From positions 2,480,001-2,544,000 of the forward strand of contig OY744473.1 in the NCBI GenBank assembly GCA_963556145.1: a stretch of 64,000 nt of DNA. Reading direction: 5' to 3'. This DNA comes from Hygrocybe punicea (lineage: Eukaryota > Basidiomycota > Agaricomycetes > Agaricales > Hygrophoraceae). Shown in pieces: positions 1 through 11,370 of this stretch (position 1 is its first letter; every line of letters starts with the position of its first letter). The notes beneath the pieces were generated by a model. That model was not told the DNA's origin. It searched no databases and was given only the letters and a program-made list of their open reading frames with translations. The position numbers were made by a program, and so were the translations under genes.

Positions 1-37
1 TGATTTCGGAGCTCGGTGCAGGTTGACAACAGCGGAT

Positions 38-580
38 TCAAAGGAGGGGGCGATGGCAGCTCCCCAGGGTGGTTTTGTAGTTCCTTAAGGCTAGGGAGAC
101 CTTCCGAGCCAAGTCCTTCACAGACGCCTCGATCCTGACCAGGCGACAGATGTGTGAATCCACTCGGCTGCGTTGAGAGGGTTGGGGACTGGAGGGGCCG
201 GGCGCTTTCGGAGCATGGGGGCGAACGTGGGGGCGGTCTGCTGCGATTGAGGGTTCTGGCGAACCGAGTGATAAATTCTGCGAGGTCATCGCCGAACCTT
301 GTGAAGCTGGGTTGGATTTGGACCAAAGCCGTCCGCCTGGTTGAGTAAACGCCCCGGAAACTTGGTCTGCGAGGGTCATGGATGCCATGTATTGGGCAAT
401 GTCGGCATCGCGGGCATCTATGGCGCGCCAGGTGGCATCGCGAGCAATTGTGGCACGGTCTTGGAGCTGGTGGGATTTGAAGGTGCGGTGGTCCACCGGT
501 ACTCCTTGTGGAGAATTCGTCATGGGGTTGAGGCCTCCCTTCGTGGCACACCCGAAGGAGGCACAGAAGCAGATCGGCAT
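38..580 (-). CDS. Uncharacterised ORF at the left edge
   Basis: A 180-codon open frame on the minus strand. A better start is probably the ATG at 523, which follows two other in-frame codons for Met and opens an Ala/Asp/Arg-rich helical stretch (about residues 20-60 of the shorter form). The rest is Pro/Ser-rich. I recognise no domain. It lies directly downstream of repeat R1 in the same orientation, the arrangement also seen for the dioxygenase gene at 5.2 kb and the split gene at 11.4 kb, which is the main reason to treat it as coding. It could be the first exon of a larger gene beyond the window edge. Confidence 0.35.
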   Translation of the reverse strand: MPICFCASFGCATKGGLNPMTNSPQGVPVDHRTFKSHQLQDRATIARDATWRAIDARDADIAQYMASMTLADQVSGAFTQPGGRLWSKSNPASQGSAMTSQNLSLGSPEPSIAADRPHVRPHAPKAPGPSSPQPSQRSRVDSHICRLVRIEASVKDLARKVSLALRNYKTTLGSCHRPLL

Positions 581-684
581 GCGGAGCTAATGAGGCGAAA
601 GTGGTGGTTCTTGGCAACTCAGACGAGGGAGTATGGCTCGGGAAATAGAGCAAGAAGACCCGTCCTTGGACGCCAAAGCCACGT

Positions 685-1620
685 AACGAGGAATCCGGGA
701 GGAGCACTGAGGTACAGGAAGTGGGATTGGTGTCTGGGGAGCCCAAAACACGTCAGGGTGCAAGTCTGGAGAAAAAGATCGTGAGCTCAGGAGCGGGACT
801 TCGGCCAAGCATCTGCGGCGTCTCAAAGCTCGCTGGCCCACTCAGTCCCAGGGTTGATCCCTGAGTGGCCCAACGAGCGGCGAGAGGCCGGCAGAAAAAA
901 AAGCACTCACGTGCAGGAATGGGGCGATGAGACCACACCGAAGCCGCGTAGGGAGGAATCCGGGGGTGCTGATGTGTAACGGGGAATCCGGGGGGAGCAC
1001 TGGTGGAAGAGGAAGCGAACAATGTGTCTGGGAGCCCAAAACACGTTAGATAGACGACGGAGGAGGCAGCGGGCACGTGTCTGGGAACCCAAAACACGCT
1101 GAGGAGAAGGAGAAAAAAACAAAAAGCCCCAATAAGGCGAGCCCACCCAAACAAAGACAAACAACCAAAAAAGGTCTCAACGCCTTGCCTTCTAAGTTCT
1201 TCATCAGCGTCTTATGGGTTCCCAGAGACGCTGAGCCCACCCCTCATTCCCTCGTCCGTCGCATGACCCGGGAACGTTTGCCATCTGCCCCCCGTCACTT
1301 TGCTCGAACCGCTGGCCGTACGTCCTCGCTCACCAAATCTTCAGCGTCTTATGGGTTCCTAGAGACGCTGAGTCAGCTCCTCACTCCCTCATCTGTCGCG
1401 TTGCCCGGGAATGTGCGCCATTCGCCCTGTTGAATCACTCGAACTGCTGGCCTTACGTCCCTTCTTTGCTTCAGTCACGCAAACACTTCATTTTCATACT
1501 ACACATCGTTTGGAAACGGACCCACGCCTCGACCCCTTTCTTAGCTGTATACCGGTTCCGATCGTAGAAATTTAAAAATGACGATCTCTAGAAACTTAAG
1601 CCATCTCCTCGCCGTCGCCA
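685..1620 (-). repeat. Repeat R1, copy a (inverted)
   Basis: The reverse complement of this stretch matches 10300-11233 almost base for base, and its inner part matches 4526-5181. It contains the short hairpins CAGCGTCT...AGACGCTG and CGTGT...ACACG. It ends on the right at the acidic-codon microsatellite of the neighbouring minus-strand gene. Confidence 0.9.
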
Positions 1621-2408
1621 TCGTCGCCATCGCCATCGCCATCGTCATCGTCATCGTCATCCTCGTCCTCCTGGTCTCTCTCTGCCACTGCTCCTTTCCT
1701 TTTGGGAAGGGCCTTTCTCGCGGCGACCGCCTTTCCAACGACTTGCTCCACCTTCTTGGCGATGGCCTTCTCCTTCGTGCGTCGAGCCAACTCTGAGGTG
1801 TACTTGAGGTGAAGTTTCAGCATAGACCGGACTGGCAAATGGTTGACATATTGGTCTAAAATTGGATGCTTTTTGGACGCCTGTGCAGTGTGTGAGCTCC
1901 TGAGGGCAAGTTTAGCTGAGGTTAGTTGCTTACTTGAAGACAAATGGCACATATTGCGCTGTCTTTTTGACGTGCGTAGCTTTTATCCCAGCTCAGCTTC
2001 TCGTTGGCTGGGGAGCGGACGCATTTCTACGACTCGAAGTCAACTCCTTTTTTTCAATTCATCACGCAATATTCATGCTACCTGCACTTGGTCAAATTCC
2101 GCCTTGGCCCATCCCAGCACATCCTTCAAGTTGTAACCGCCACTGCCTGGGCGGCCTGCCTCACCTGGTGATTTAGGGATTTTGTGACCGCTGATGGGTT
2201 CCTCGTCGCTTTCTAGAACGGATAGTTCCGACATGGCTTCGTCGCTGCATTCGCTTTGTTCCTTTGCCAAGGAGGTCAAGTCTCGCTCTTCTGCGTAAAA
2301 ATCCATCCGTGGGGTGATCATTGGTGGGTCAGGAAGTCTCTGGGTTGTGAATATAATATGTCCTGTGATGAGTGGTAGATGTCGGCGAATAATACCAGCG
2401 GTCTGCAT
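1596..2408 (-). CDS. Agaricomycete repeated protein with acidic tail (spliced)
   Basis: Exon 1 runs from 2408 down to about 2077 and encodes a variable start, an acidic middle and the motif GYNLKDVLGWAKAEF. A GT donor (gtagca) follows at about 2075. The last exon (from about 1917) encodes a helical segment containing LPVRSMLKLHLKYTSE, then a Lys/Arg-rich stretch and a Glu/Asp/Gly tail of about 25 residues. The order 'GYNL+DxLG ... PVRxxLKLxLKYTSE' is one I associate with an expanded, functionally unknown family in mushroom-forming fungi. The internal exon between the two is uncertain. The acidic tail is encoded by an impure trinucleotide repeat at 1600-1680, exactly where homology to R1 ends, so the tail may be length-variable. 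Function unknown. Confidence 0.6.
1605..1675. repeat. Trinucleotide-like microsatellite
   Basis: Runs of gccatc and gtcatc steps encode the Asp/Glu/Gly tail of the minus-strand gene. Confidence 0.8.
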
Positions 2409-2662
2409 TATTTCTGAGGTGCACTTTCGTGGAGTCCCTATTTATTATTTATGATCCTTGTTCCCCTTTGAGTCATTTGCTGTATGATAATTCTCTAAAT
2501 GGTGAACTATTTGTGTCCTTGTTATGTTCTCGTAAGCGTGCCAACACGACGTCACAACAGAATGATATTGTTCATCCTCACAAAAGAATGGAGAACACAA
2601 TTATATATTTTGAGTATATATACTGAATACGCGGTCGGTGCAGAAAGTCCTAATACTCTTTC

Positions 2663-4493
2663 ATGCCGTCAACCATTCAAGAAATTTGGGATCAAATTTT
2701 TGTGCAAAAAGATGTACGTCTGGTTCCTCCAAGCTTATTCATTGCCTTATTTCCAGACAGCAATATCGACTAGCTAGACGGCTTGCTGGCCACACTGCGG
2801 CTGTCAACTGCTTTGCCTTCGCTCACGATGGTGAACAACTTGCAAGTGGAGGTAGGGAGACCAGTGACTTGGGAACACAGCCTGATGACGTGATGTAGGA
2901 GATGACGAAGCCGTTCGGGTTTGGATCTTAGAAAAATACAAATGCATCCAGGTGATCCATGACAATGGAGGAAAGTGGGGGCAAATCACCTGTATAAAGT
3001 GGCTAGCTTCTGAAGCTGGAGTCACAGGCGAAACACTTTGCTTCGGAACTGGAAGAGGAATGGTGTCAGTATATCGCCAAAGCAGGTTTGGGGTGAGTAT
3101 ACCCCTCATTTCATTCAACGGTGGCACTGATGAAGGTCAGGGCAAGTTCTTGGAGTTGTCGAACACCCGCGCATTTGCCGTTAGCGACAGTGTCGAGGCC
3201 CTGGCATTTGATCCAACACGCAGCCGACTCGCAACATCGAGTCACTATGGTCAGGTTCAGGTTTATTGCCTGGAGAAGAACGGTGAGTTCGGAGTAAAGG
3301 AAACTTCAAAAGAATGCTTAGATAAATACAGGTACTCTCACGAGCCTATGGAATAAGCACATGCTGGACCTGACCATCCCTCGCACTATCCACTTCACGA
3401 GTGGCTATCAGAACCTATTGGTGTTCAGTTTGGAGTCCGGAGAAGTATGAGTGAACGTATATACTGGCCACAGCGTCCTGCTGATCCTCATTTGGCTAGT
3501 TCCTGTCGAGATGCAGAGACATCAGTCAAGAAATGGTCCAAGGTGTTCAAGTCTGGCATGTGAGTGATTTGATGTGAAAAACGTCCAGCAAACTGAGGTG
3601 AATTTCATAGAGGGAATGCTAGTGTCTGCCCATCAGAAAAATTCGTCCTCGTTGACAACTTGAGCACGGGATTTGATTTATATAACATAACTCGGACTTC
3701 TCCCGTGCGATCCTTCAGCGTGGCAGTCACTCGAAGATACGTGAAGAAGGGGGTTTTCGCCGAGCAGGCCAATGTGGTCGTATGTGGAAGTGATCACGGT
3801 AATGTCTACCTCTTCAACACAAATTCGGAAGGGGTTGTCCAGACCTTGCGTCACGACGGAGGTGAGTTGTTCATCAGTCAAACTGCACAGCAATAATGAA
3901 TGGAGATGAATTCAGGCCAGGCGTTGATTCAGACAGTTGAGGTACGTAAACCAATGAGAAGTCAATTTAAGTCTCTTCATTAGATTGGATTCAGGCCATC
4001 TCCTCTCCTGAGCGTCATCTCATTGCCTCCGGCTCGTCAGAAAATTGTTTCGACATATGCATCTGGGAGAAACCAGTGAGTATCCGTGTATGCCCATATG
4101 CGCTCAGTACTCACTGTCTCAGACCAAGCAGGCCACCAACAAACGTAAGAAGGCGGACCAGGACCATACGCTCTCAGACCGGTTGGTCATGCTAAATGGG
4201 TTGGTTTTGTTCTTGATTCTATACCTGACGTCAAATTTTTGGATGCCGCCATTGGTGCAGGTACATTTGATCCATCTCGCTCTTTCTTGATCTGATAGCA
4301 TGGGTAGGGTGCGGGATCGGTCGCCGCCGTCATTCAGGAGAACCTCGAATTGCACAAAATCCCCGTCTTCGAGAAGAAACTTGAAGACCCATGGACGCCA
4401 TTCGCCGACATGGACGAAGACAAACCTAGGCAACTGTTGGGACTGAGAAAGCTACTGATTGTTGAAGGAACAGCAGAGATTGTGGAGGCGTAG
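2663..4493 (+). CDS. WD40-repeat protein, multi-exon
   Basis: A spliced gene of about eight exons. Exon 1 is 2663-2713, beginning MPSTIQEIWDQIF, followed by an intron to 2760. Blade motifs visible after splicing include RRLAGHTAAVNCFAFAHDG, an ASGGDDEAVRVWILEKYKC stretch joined across 2851-2898, LCFGTGRGMVSVYR, VEALAFDPTRSRLATSSHYGQ, NVVVCGSDHGNVYLFNTNS and an ASGSSENCFDICIWEKP terminal strand. A hydrophobic stretch near 4190-4250 (LVLFLILYLTSNFW) may be a C-terminal membrane anchor, then a soluble tail ending at TAG 4491-4493. The family (WD40 beta-propeller, about 450-500 residues) is abundant in Agaricomycetes. Partners are not deducible. Exact junctions near 3090-3137 and 3450-3560 are uncertain. 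Confidence 0.75.
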
Positions 4494-4525
4494 AACGACT
4501 TGTGCTAAAGTGCACGGCATGATAA

Positions 4526-5181
4526 TGAAATGAAGTACTTGCGTGACTGAAGCAAAGAAGGGGAGTGAGGAGCTGACTCAGCGTCTCTGGGAACCCATAA
4601 GACGCTGAAGATTTGATGAGCGAGGACGTACGGCCAGCGGTTCGAGCAAAGTGACGGGGGGCAGATGGCAAACGTTCCCGGGTCATGCGACGGACGAGGG
4701 AATGAGGGGTGGGCTCAGCGTCTCTGGGAACCCATAAGACGCTGATGAAGAACTTAGAAGGCAAGGCGTTGAGACCTTTTTTGGTTGTTTGTCTTTGTTT
4801 GGGTGGGCTCGCCTTATTGGGGCTTTTTGTTTTTTTCTCCTTCTCCTCAGCGTGTTTTGGGTTCCCAGACACGCGCCCGCTGCCTCCTCCGTCGTCTATC
4901 TAACGTGTTTTGGGCTCCCAGACACATTGTTCGCTTCCTCTTCCACCAGTGCTCCCCCCGGATTCCCCGTTACACATCAGCACCCCCGGATTCCTCCCTA
5001 CGCGGCTTCGGTGTGGTCTCATCGCCCCATTCCTGCACGTGAGTGCTTTTTTTTCTGCCGGCCTCTCGCCGCTCGTTGGGCCACTCAGGGATCAACCCTG
5101 GGACCAAGTGGGCAAGCGAGCTTTGAGACGCCGCAGATGCTTGGCCGAAGTCCCGCTCCTGAGCTCACGATCTTTTCTCCA
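4526..5181 (+). repeat. Repeat R1, copy b
   Basis: Same sequence as 10440-11170 with about 80 bases missing near 4560. It ends at a ctccag splice-acceptor-like motif immediately before the readable part of the dioxygenase gene. Confidence 0.9.
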
Positions 5182-5182
5182 G

Positions 5183-6698
5183 ATGCTCTGGTTTCCCCAC
5201 GCTCGACTGGTAAGCCTCCCACCCTTTGGGAAACCCTGGCTGATGTTGCCAGTAGGCCCGCTCGGGCAGGCCCTTCTCTCCTTATGGCCTTTCCCCTCTT
5301 CCCTGCCCAGATTCTGTTGTCAATTTCGGCCGCCTTTTGGAGGAGGCCACTTTGCGCGACTCTGAAGAATTGGAGGAAGAAGGCGCCGAGGTCGATGCCA
5401 TCGGAGTCGCGGCAAAACGTCCCCCCTCACCCCAATGGCTGGAAGCCCCCGAGGTGAAACGAGTTCGACAGAACGACCCGCAAGTGCCAGCATTCTCCAC
5501 CTCTCAGCAACACGCGAAACGCCACCGCCAGCGGGAGGCAGGCCGCCAGCTCAATGGACATGTGCCGTGAGCCAAGACCCTAAAAGCACACGTGCAACCT
5601 GCCACCCCGGTCTTCACTGCCCTGGCAACGGAGGGCCTTCCTGCGACGTCTTGCGGCTACCAGGCGGTCCCAAAGAGCTTTTTGGACACGCAGAAGGCTT
5701 ATACGCTGCCGGAATTGATGAGCTTGGGGCTTCGTTTGATTCGCTGGGATGGCTAGTGAGCACTTGATGTTCTTGACCTGAAATAGGAGGCTGATTCCAC
5801 TGCAGTGAGTCACGGCCCATTTACGACCTGCATAAGCGAATCATTGCATGCCTGGCGGGGCAGCCGCGCGACCTGACCTATGCAGCTTCTGTAGAGGCCG
5901 TCTATCTATTCTTCTTGCTCGTAGCTGAGAATGCCCAGCTCAAGCCTTCAGTGCATGCTCGTGGGCCATTTCCTGTCCTCAATGTGGGGATTACACATAG
6001 CCTGGGCACAACGAGGCCAGTCCGGGTGAACAATCGTGAGCACACTTGGGCGGCTGAGTCGCTGTTAGGCAATCCACACCTCCAGCGACTAGCAAGCTCG
6101 GCCAGCGGTGAGTCCCGGGGCCATCATCTAGGGAACTGCGTTTTGACCTCATACTCCAGCTGCTTTTGCCCTGTGGGCACCCAAAATTTACCAGTACTAC
6201 CGAAGCCATTTGGAACCACTTTACTCTCGGATGCCTCATCTCCACCGGAACTTCAATGGCAGCATCTTCCCAAGCGCGGCCTTCAATTTTGGGCCCAACG
6301 TCTGGACATTTAAGCACCGGGACAGCATGAACTGTCCATTTGGATGGTGTGCTATCCAGGCTTTGGGTCACTTCGATCCCAAAGCTGGAGGCCACCTAAT
6401 TCTGTGGGATCTAGGGTTGGTCATAGAATTTCCCCCTGGTGCTCTAATCCTAATCCCATCAGCCACCCTCACACACTCGAACGTCCCAGTGCAGCCTGGT
6501 GATACCCGGGCATCCTTCACCCAGTATTGTGCAGGTGGTCTTTTTCGCTACGTCGACAATGGTTTCCGAACAGAGGCCCAATTGCGTGATGAGGATCCTG
6601 CTGCCCTGGCTCAGGCACTAGAGATGAAGAAAACTCGTTGGGAAATGGGCCTTGGACTTTTCAGCACCCTGGATGAATTGTTGACTCAGGTAGAATAG
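5183..6698 (+). pseudogene. TET/JBP-like 2-oxoglutarate/Fe(II) dioxygenase, one in-frame stop
   Basis: Exons inferred: to 5209, 5311-5755, 5806-6108 and 6160-6698, with introns of 101, 50 and 51 bases that all have GT...AG ends. The C-terminal exon holds the catalytic core: FNFGP, then FKHRD (HxD iron ligands), FGWCAIQALGHFDP, GGHLILWDLGLVIEFPPG, the distal His in TLTHSNVPVQ, and the Arg of TRASFTQY expected to bind 2-oxoglutarate. These features fit the TET/JBP-type family known to be expanded in basidiomycetes; relatives oxidise 5-methylcytosine or thymine in DNA. An in-frame TGA at 5568-5570 interrupts exon 2 between an Arg-rich segment and the conserved GYQAVPKSF region, so the copy is either dead or has an undetected splice. 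The 5' start probably lies inside repeat R1. Confidence 0.75.
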
Positions 6699-7650
6699 GT
6701 AAGTGAAATCGACAGGTTTGATTTCACCACTATTGACCCTGATTCCAGTGATTTCATGCAATTAATTAAAAGTTTTCAACACAGTAGATAAGAGCAATTT
6801 TGTAAGAATTAGAAGTCGATCAAAGTTGCTTTGAATGATGGACAAATCTCTTTCTGAATGCCAACCCCTTTGGAAACTGCAAGGGGCATTTCTGCTGAAC
6901 ACATTCCACGAAACTGAGGTGACGAGGTGAGCAGATATGAAGTGGCAAGGAGAGGGTAGTTCACCTCTTTACTGCAAAATCTGCCAAGGCGGCATTTCTA
7001 CTGCGCATGTTGACTACTTTCTGAGTTTTTCCAAGTCGCATGACAATGATGTCGCCCCTCCAGCAGAAGCCAGGTGCAATTCCTACCAACACTTTATTGA
7101 TGGGCAGAAGTTGATGGTTCTTGCAAAATATTTGGAAGGTATAGGCGTGGTTTGCTTCATAAACGGTGACCAGACAGTCATGGATGAATGGCTGGGTTTT
7201 TAAGTGGGCTAACGCCCCTTCGAGCAGAGGAAACCGGCGTGTGCCACTTTCATGGGTTGGGATCTTGGTGTAGATAGGACGGCGTGACGATGACGCATAC
7301 AGACGTGCCCGTATTTGGAAGTAACGATCCTATGCGGTATTGTATTGACAGGCTTAACTAGCGGCATTGGAGACTTACTTTGCTGGTGGGTGACATGGGT
7401 GTGCGGAACGAAGGCATTTTAATTGACAGAGATGATGACCCACAGACCGTTTATCGTGGCCCTATAAGCTCGAAATTAACAATTATTACTATGCCCACAG
7501 GAAGCTATTGTCAATTCCTTTGGCTTGAACAAATTTTCTCCTCGGTACTGCAATGATCCGAAGAAAAATTTTCATCACAATTAACTGGCAACACAATAAG
7601 TAAGCTGTAGAAAAAGGCGATTTTTACGACAGAATCATCCTCCATTCACC
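6699..7650. other. Intergenic, one small doubtful ORF
   Basis: No recognisable gene. An 88-codon frame (6937-7203) starts MKWQGEGSS and contains one CxxC (YCKICQ). It has no known homologue that I can name and no flanking splice pattern, so I do not call it a gene. Confidence 0.5.
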
Positions 7651-9904
7651 ATGTTTAGCATGTTGAGATTTTTGGCTACTGCTACTACCGCTGCTGCTGC
7701 TGCTGCTGCTGCTACTGCTACACCTGTAACTGCGCCAGCTATGGGAGCAAGCTCCGGGCCCGATGCCACCATCCAGGTGAGAACCGCTGAATCCACCAGA
7801 AATCTAACATATCTGATCCGTCTTTATACCTGCAGCCACCACCGCCCAACGACCCCATCGAGGTAGGTGCTGGTTGTAAGCAGGACCAGTCAGGCCACCA
7901 GGACCAGTCAGGCCACCAGGCCGTGCAGACGGATCCAATCAACGGTGGATCCGGCAGTGGGACTGCAACATTAGCAGCTGGGCCACAACTTTGACACCCT
8001 AGCCCAGCAGGGAGTGAATCCAATGACAGTGGCCGACAACGTGGTCAGGTGAGATGTGTCTTTCTGGTTCACTTGCAGTCAGTGCTGAAGGTAGTGGGAA
8101 GGGTTCTGCACAGAAGGTAATGGTCGTCGAACGAGAGTGTTTACAAACCAGGAATCGGTTGGCAGAACATGAGGCCACGATCGAGCAGTTGCATTTCGAG
8201 GTAAGCTGTGCTCCAGCGTTTTGGATGGCAACTCATGGAGGCACCCCAGCTAAAAAAACGTCAACAAGACATCCCGGCGTTCGTTGACGCACTTGAGGAA
8301 CAATTGAGAGTAGCAGAAAGCGCAGCTCAACTGGCTGAAAAATGGGCGCAGCAGGCGGAACAGGTACTTCAGAATGCTCAGCAGGCCAGGAGCAGCCATC
8401 GCGGTGCAGAAATGCCACAGGATATTCGTGATGGCGACGACGTGGTTATGAAAGAGGCTGCACAGGGTGGAGAGGAGCCCCAGGTAGAGTCCGATGATGA
8501 CCATCATATGGTGAGAACCAAGAAATAAAACTAGCTTATGACTTATTTGTCGACCCAGGGTGCTCCGAATGATAATTCAGCGCAAAATGTGCCGCCGCCG
8601 ATGCGGTTTTCAAGGCCACGGGCAGGGGCAGGACCTACCCTCAAGGCCACGTTTAAGCCACAGCCACTCTTTCACCCCTCAGCTTCACCTGAGCCAAATG
8701 CATTGCCGCAGAAACAGGTTGGCACCAGGTCATCAAATTAATCCCTGCTGATGAACCTGCCAATAGCCGGAAACGTTAGAGCAGAAAATGGACTGGTTGC
8801 TCGCCAGTGTTCAAGAACTGAAGTTTGGATGGCCTCAGCCAGGCGCCCCTAGGCCTCGAACAACCCAAAGACTGCCAGCCCGCCGATTTAAGCCAGCACC
8901 AACGAGAAACCGCAGCCCCTTAAGAACCGGGAAACTGGTGAGTTGCTTCACACTGCAGGCGATGAAATGCCAAACCAGAACTTGCAGAAAGATGTTCGAA
9001 CTGCCATGAACAAGCTGTTGGGCATTGAACACGACAAAGACGCATTGCGCATCCTTCCTCCACCACCGGACGACCTTGACTGGTATGAAGATGACCGCGG
9101 TGGACCAGGACCCTCCATATGCCCCATGACGCCTGACTGGGGCAATCTCCGTGGAGAATGGAACTACCGACTATATGAATTGTTCATCGGTTACGTTGAA
9201 GCGCCACCTCCTGATGGCTGTGGATATGCCTTGGATGAGGAGAGTTGCGTTGAAATTCACGAGATGTTCTTCGGGCGATTGTATCGCCTCAAGCGGGAGA
9301 TCCAGGCTGCATCCCCCAAATCTGGAGAGAGAGAACACCAAACCAGGGAATGCCTCGCCCAGGCCAAGAAGTCTGCCTTGACGCGGCAAAGGCCGAACAC
9401 AAGACGCAAACAGGTGAGCAAATCCTCACACATGGCGTAGCATAAATGCCAATCAACGGATAGCTGTTCGACAGCAGGCTCGAAATCACACTGAGCAACA
9501 GAACGACACCCTCTGGAGAGATTGACCCAGCTTGGAATTGCATGTACGAGGTCGTTGACCAACTCGATGCCCAGGGCATGAGCTCAGACGAAAGCGATAA
9601 CGACGAAGCAGGCAGAAAAGTCTATGTTGCAAGAAAGAAGGCTTGGCGTGATAAGGAAATTACAAGACTCCTGAGATTAGTCAATCGGGATTACAACACG
9701 AAAAATTGCTACGGCAACACCAGGGCTGGGAATCCCCCCCGCCATCGTGTGGTTCGAGGAGGAAAGGAGAGCAGGCGCGAGGCACCTCCTGGCCTGCTGT
9801 TGAATTTCTACGATCGGAACTGGTATGCAGAGCTGACAAACCGAGAGAAGAAAGAGCTTGGGGCCACGAAAGAGGTCGAAATGCCAGACATCATGGAGGC
9901 ATAG
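7651..9904 (+). CDS. Coiled-coil / conserved C-terminal domain protein, multi-exon
   Basis: Likely eight or more exons. Exon 1 (7651-7776) starts MFSMLRFLATATTA with a polyalanine tract from a GCT microsatellite, and ends at a GT donor at 7777. A coiled-coil segment rich in Glu, Gln and Ala follows (about 8220-8480, 'QQDIPAFVDALEEQLRVAES'). Next comes a Pro-rich linker, then the conserved C-terminal part: NKLLGIEHDKDALRILPPPP, WNYRLYELFIGYV, GMSSDESDNDEAGRKVY, WRDKEITRLLRLVNRDYNTK, GNTRAGNPPRHRV and a final NFYDRNWYAELTNREKKEL. I recognise this as a repeated, uncharacterised Agaricomycete family. The frame is intact through the last exon to TAG 9902-9904. Internal exon boundaries were only partly resolved. 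Confidence 0.65.
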
Positions 9905-9949
9905 GTCCGTTTCTGAATAATCTGTACTAATTGATATGAATATGGAGCA

Positions 9950-10300
9950 TTTGCATGACTAAGGCAAGGTTTACCAAAAGAGAATGAGGAGCCGGGAACG
10001 ACGCTGAGGACTTGGTAAGCGAGAACTTAAGGCCAGCGGTTCGGGGGTAAATGCGAACGTTCCCAGGCAACCCAAAGTATGAGGGAATGAGCGGTAGGCT
10101 CAGTGTCTCTGGGAACCCATAAGACGATGAGGACTCAGTGGGCGAGGACACGTAAGGCCAGCAGTTCGAGTGATTCAATGGGGTGAATGGCGAACGTTCC
10201 CGGGCGACTTGAAGACGAGGGAATGAGGAAAAGGAATGAGGAAAAGACTTAGTGAGCGAAAGGGACAAGGGAACGAGCAGTCGGCTCAGATGGCGACGAT
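9950..10300. repeat. Degenerate R1-related repeat
   Basis: Contains diverged versions of the R1 hairpin module (gtgtctctgggaacccataagac) and of the 'ggccagcggttcg' segment, immediately upstream of R1 copy c. No coding potential seen. Confidence 0.7.
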
Positions 10301-11233
10301 AGCGATGGCGAGGAGATGACTTAAGTTTCTAGAGATCGTCATTTTTAAATTTGTACGATCGGAACCGGTATGCAGCTAAGAAAGAGGTCGAAATCGTGGA
10401 GGCGTGGGCCCGTTTCCAAACGATGTGTAGTATGAAAATGAAGTGTTTGCGTGACTGAAGCAAAGAAGGGACGTAAGGCCAGCAGTTCAAGTGATTCAAT
10501 GGGGCAAATGGCGCACATTCCCGGGCAACGCGACAGATGAGGGAGTGAGGAGCTGACTCAGCGTCTCTAGGAACCCATAAGACGCTGAAGATTTGGTGAG
10601 CGAGGACGTACGGCCAGCGGTTCGAGCAAAGTGACGGGGGGCAGATGGCAAACGTTCCCGGGTCATGCGACGGACGAGGGAATGAGGGGTGGGCTCAGCG
10701 TCTCTGGGAACCCATAAGACGCTGATGAAGAACTTAGAAGGCAAGGCGTTGAGACCTTTTTTGGTTGTTTGTCTTTGTTTGGGTGGGCTCGCCTTATTGG
10801 GGCTTTTTGTTTTTTTCTCCTTCTCCTCAGCGTGTTTTGGGTTCCCAGACACGTGCCCGCTGCCTCCTCCGTCGTCTATCTAACGTGTTTTGGGCTCCCA
10901 GACACATTGTTCGCTTCCTCTTCCACCAGTGCTCCCCCCGGATTCCCCGTTACACATCAGCACCCCCGGATTCCTCCCTACGCGGCTTCGGTGTGGTCTC
11001 ATCGCCCCATTCCTGCACGTGAGTGCTTTTTTTTCTGCCGGCCTCTCGCCGCTCGTTGGGCCACTCAGGGATCAACCCTGGGACTGAGTGGGCCAGCGAG
11101 CTTTGAGACGCCGCAGATGCTTGGCCGAAGTCCCGCTCCTGAGCTCACGATCTTTTTCTCCAGACTCGCATCCTGACGTGTTTTGGGCTCCCCAGACACC
11201 AATCCCACTTCCTGTACCTTAGTGCTCCTCCCG
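10300..11233 (+). repeat. Repeat R1, copy c
   Basis: Near-identical to the inverted copy at 685-1620 and placed just 5' of the split gene starting at 11371. Confidence 0.9.
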
Positions 11234-11370
11234 GTCAGGTCTTCAGTTTCCCAAGCGTGTTTTGGGCTCCCAGACACACCTTCCTTCTTCGCCCTGATCT
11301 TGCCACGCCCTTCAATCTTGCGTACTTTTCCCACCATCACCTCATCCCTTGTGTTGGTTATTTGGACGTC

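Noticed and set aside
753..1160. Overlapping open frames repeated at 4789 and 10769
   Set aside because: They recur because R1 recurs; composition is low-complexity Phe/Ser/Pro, and only the downstream exon of the dioxygenase may use part of one.
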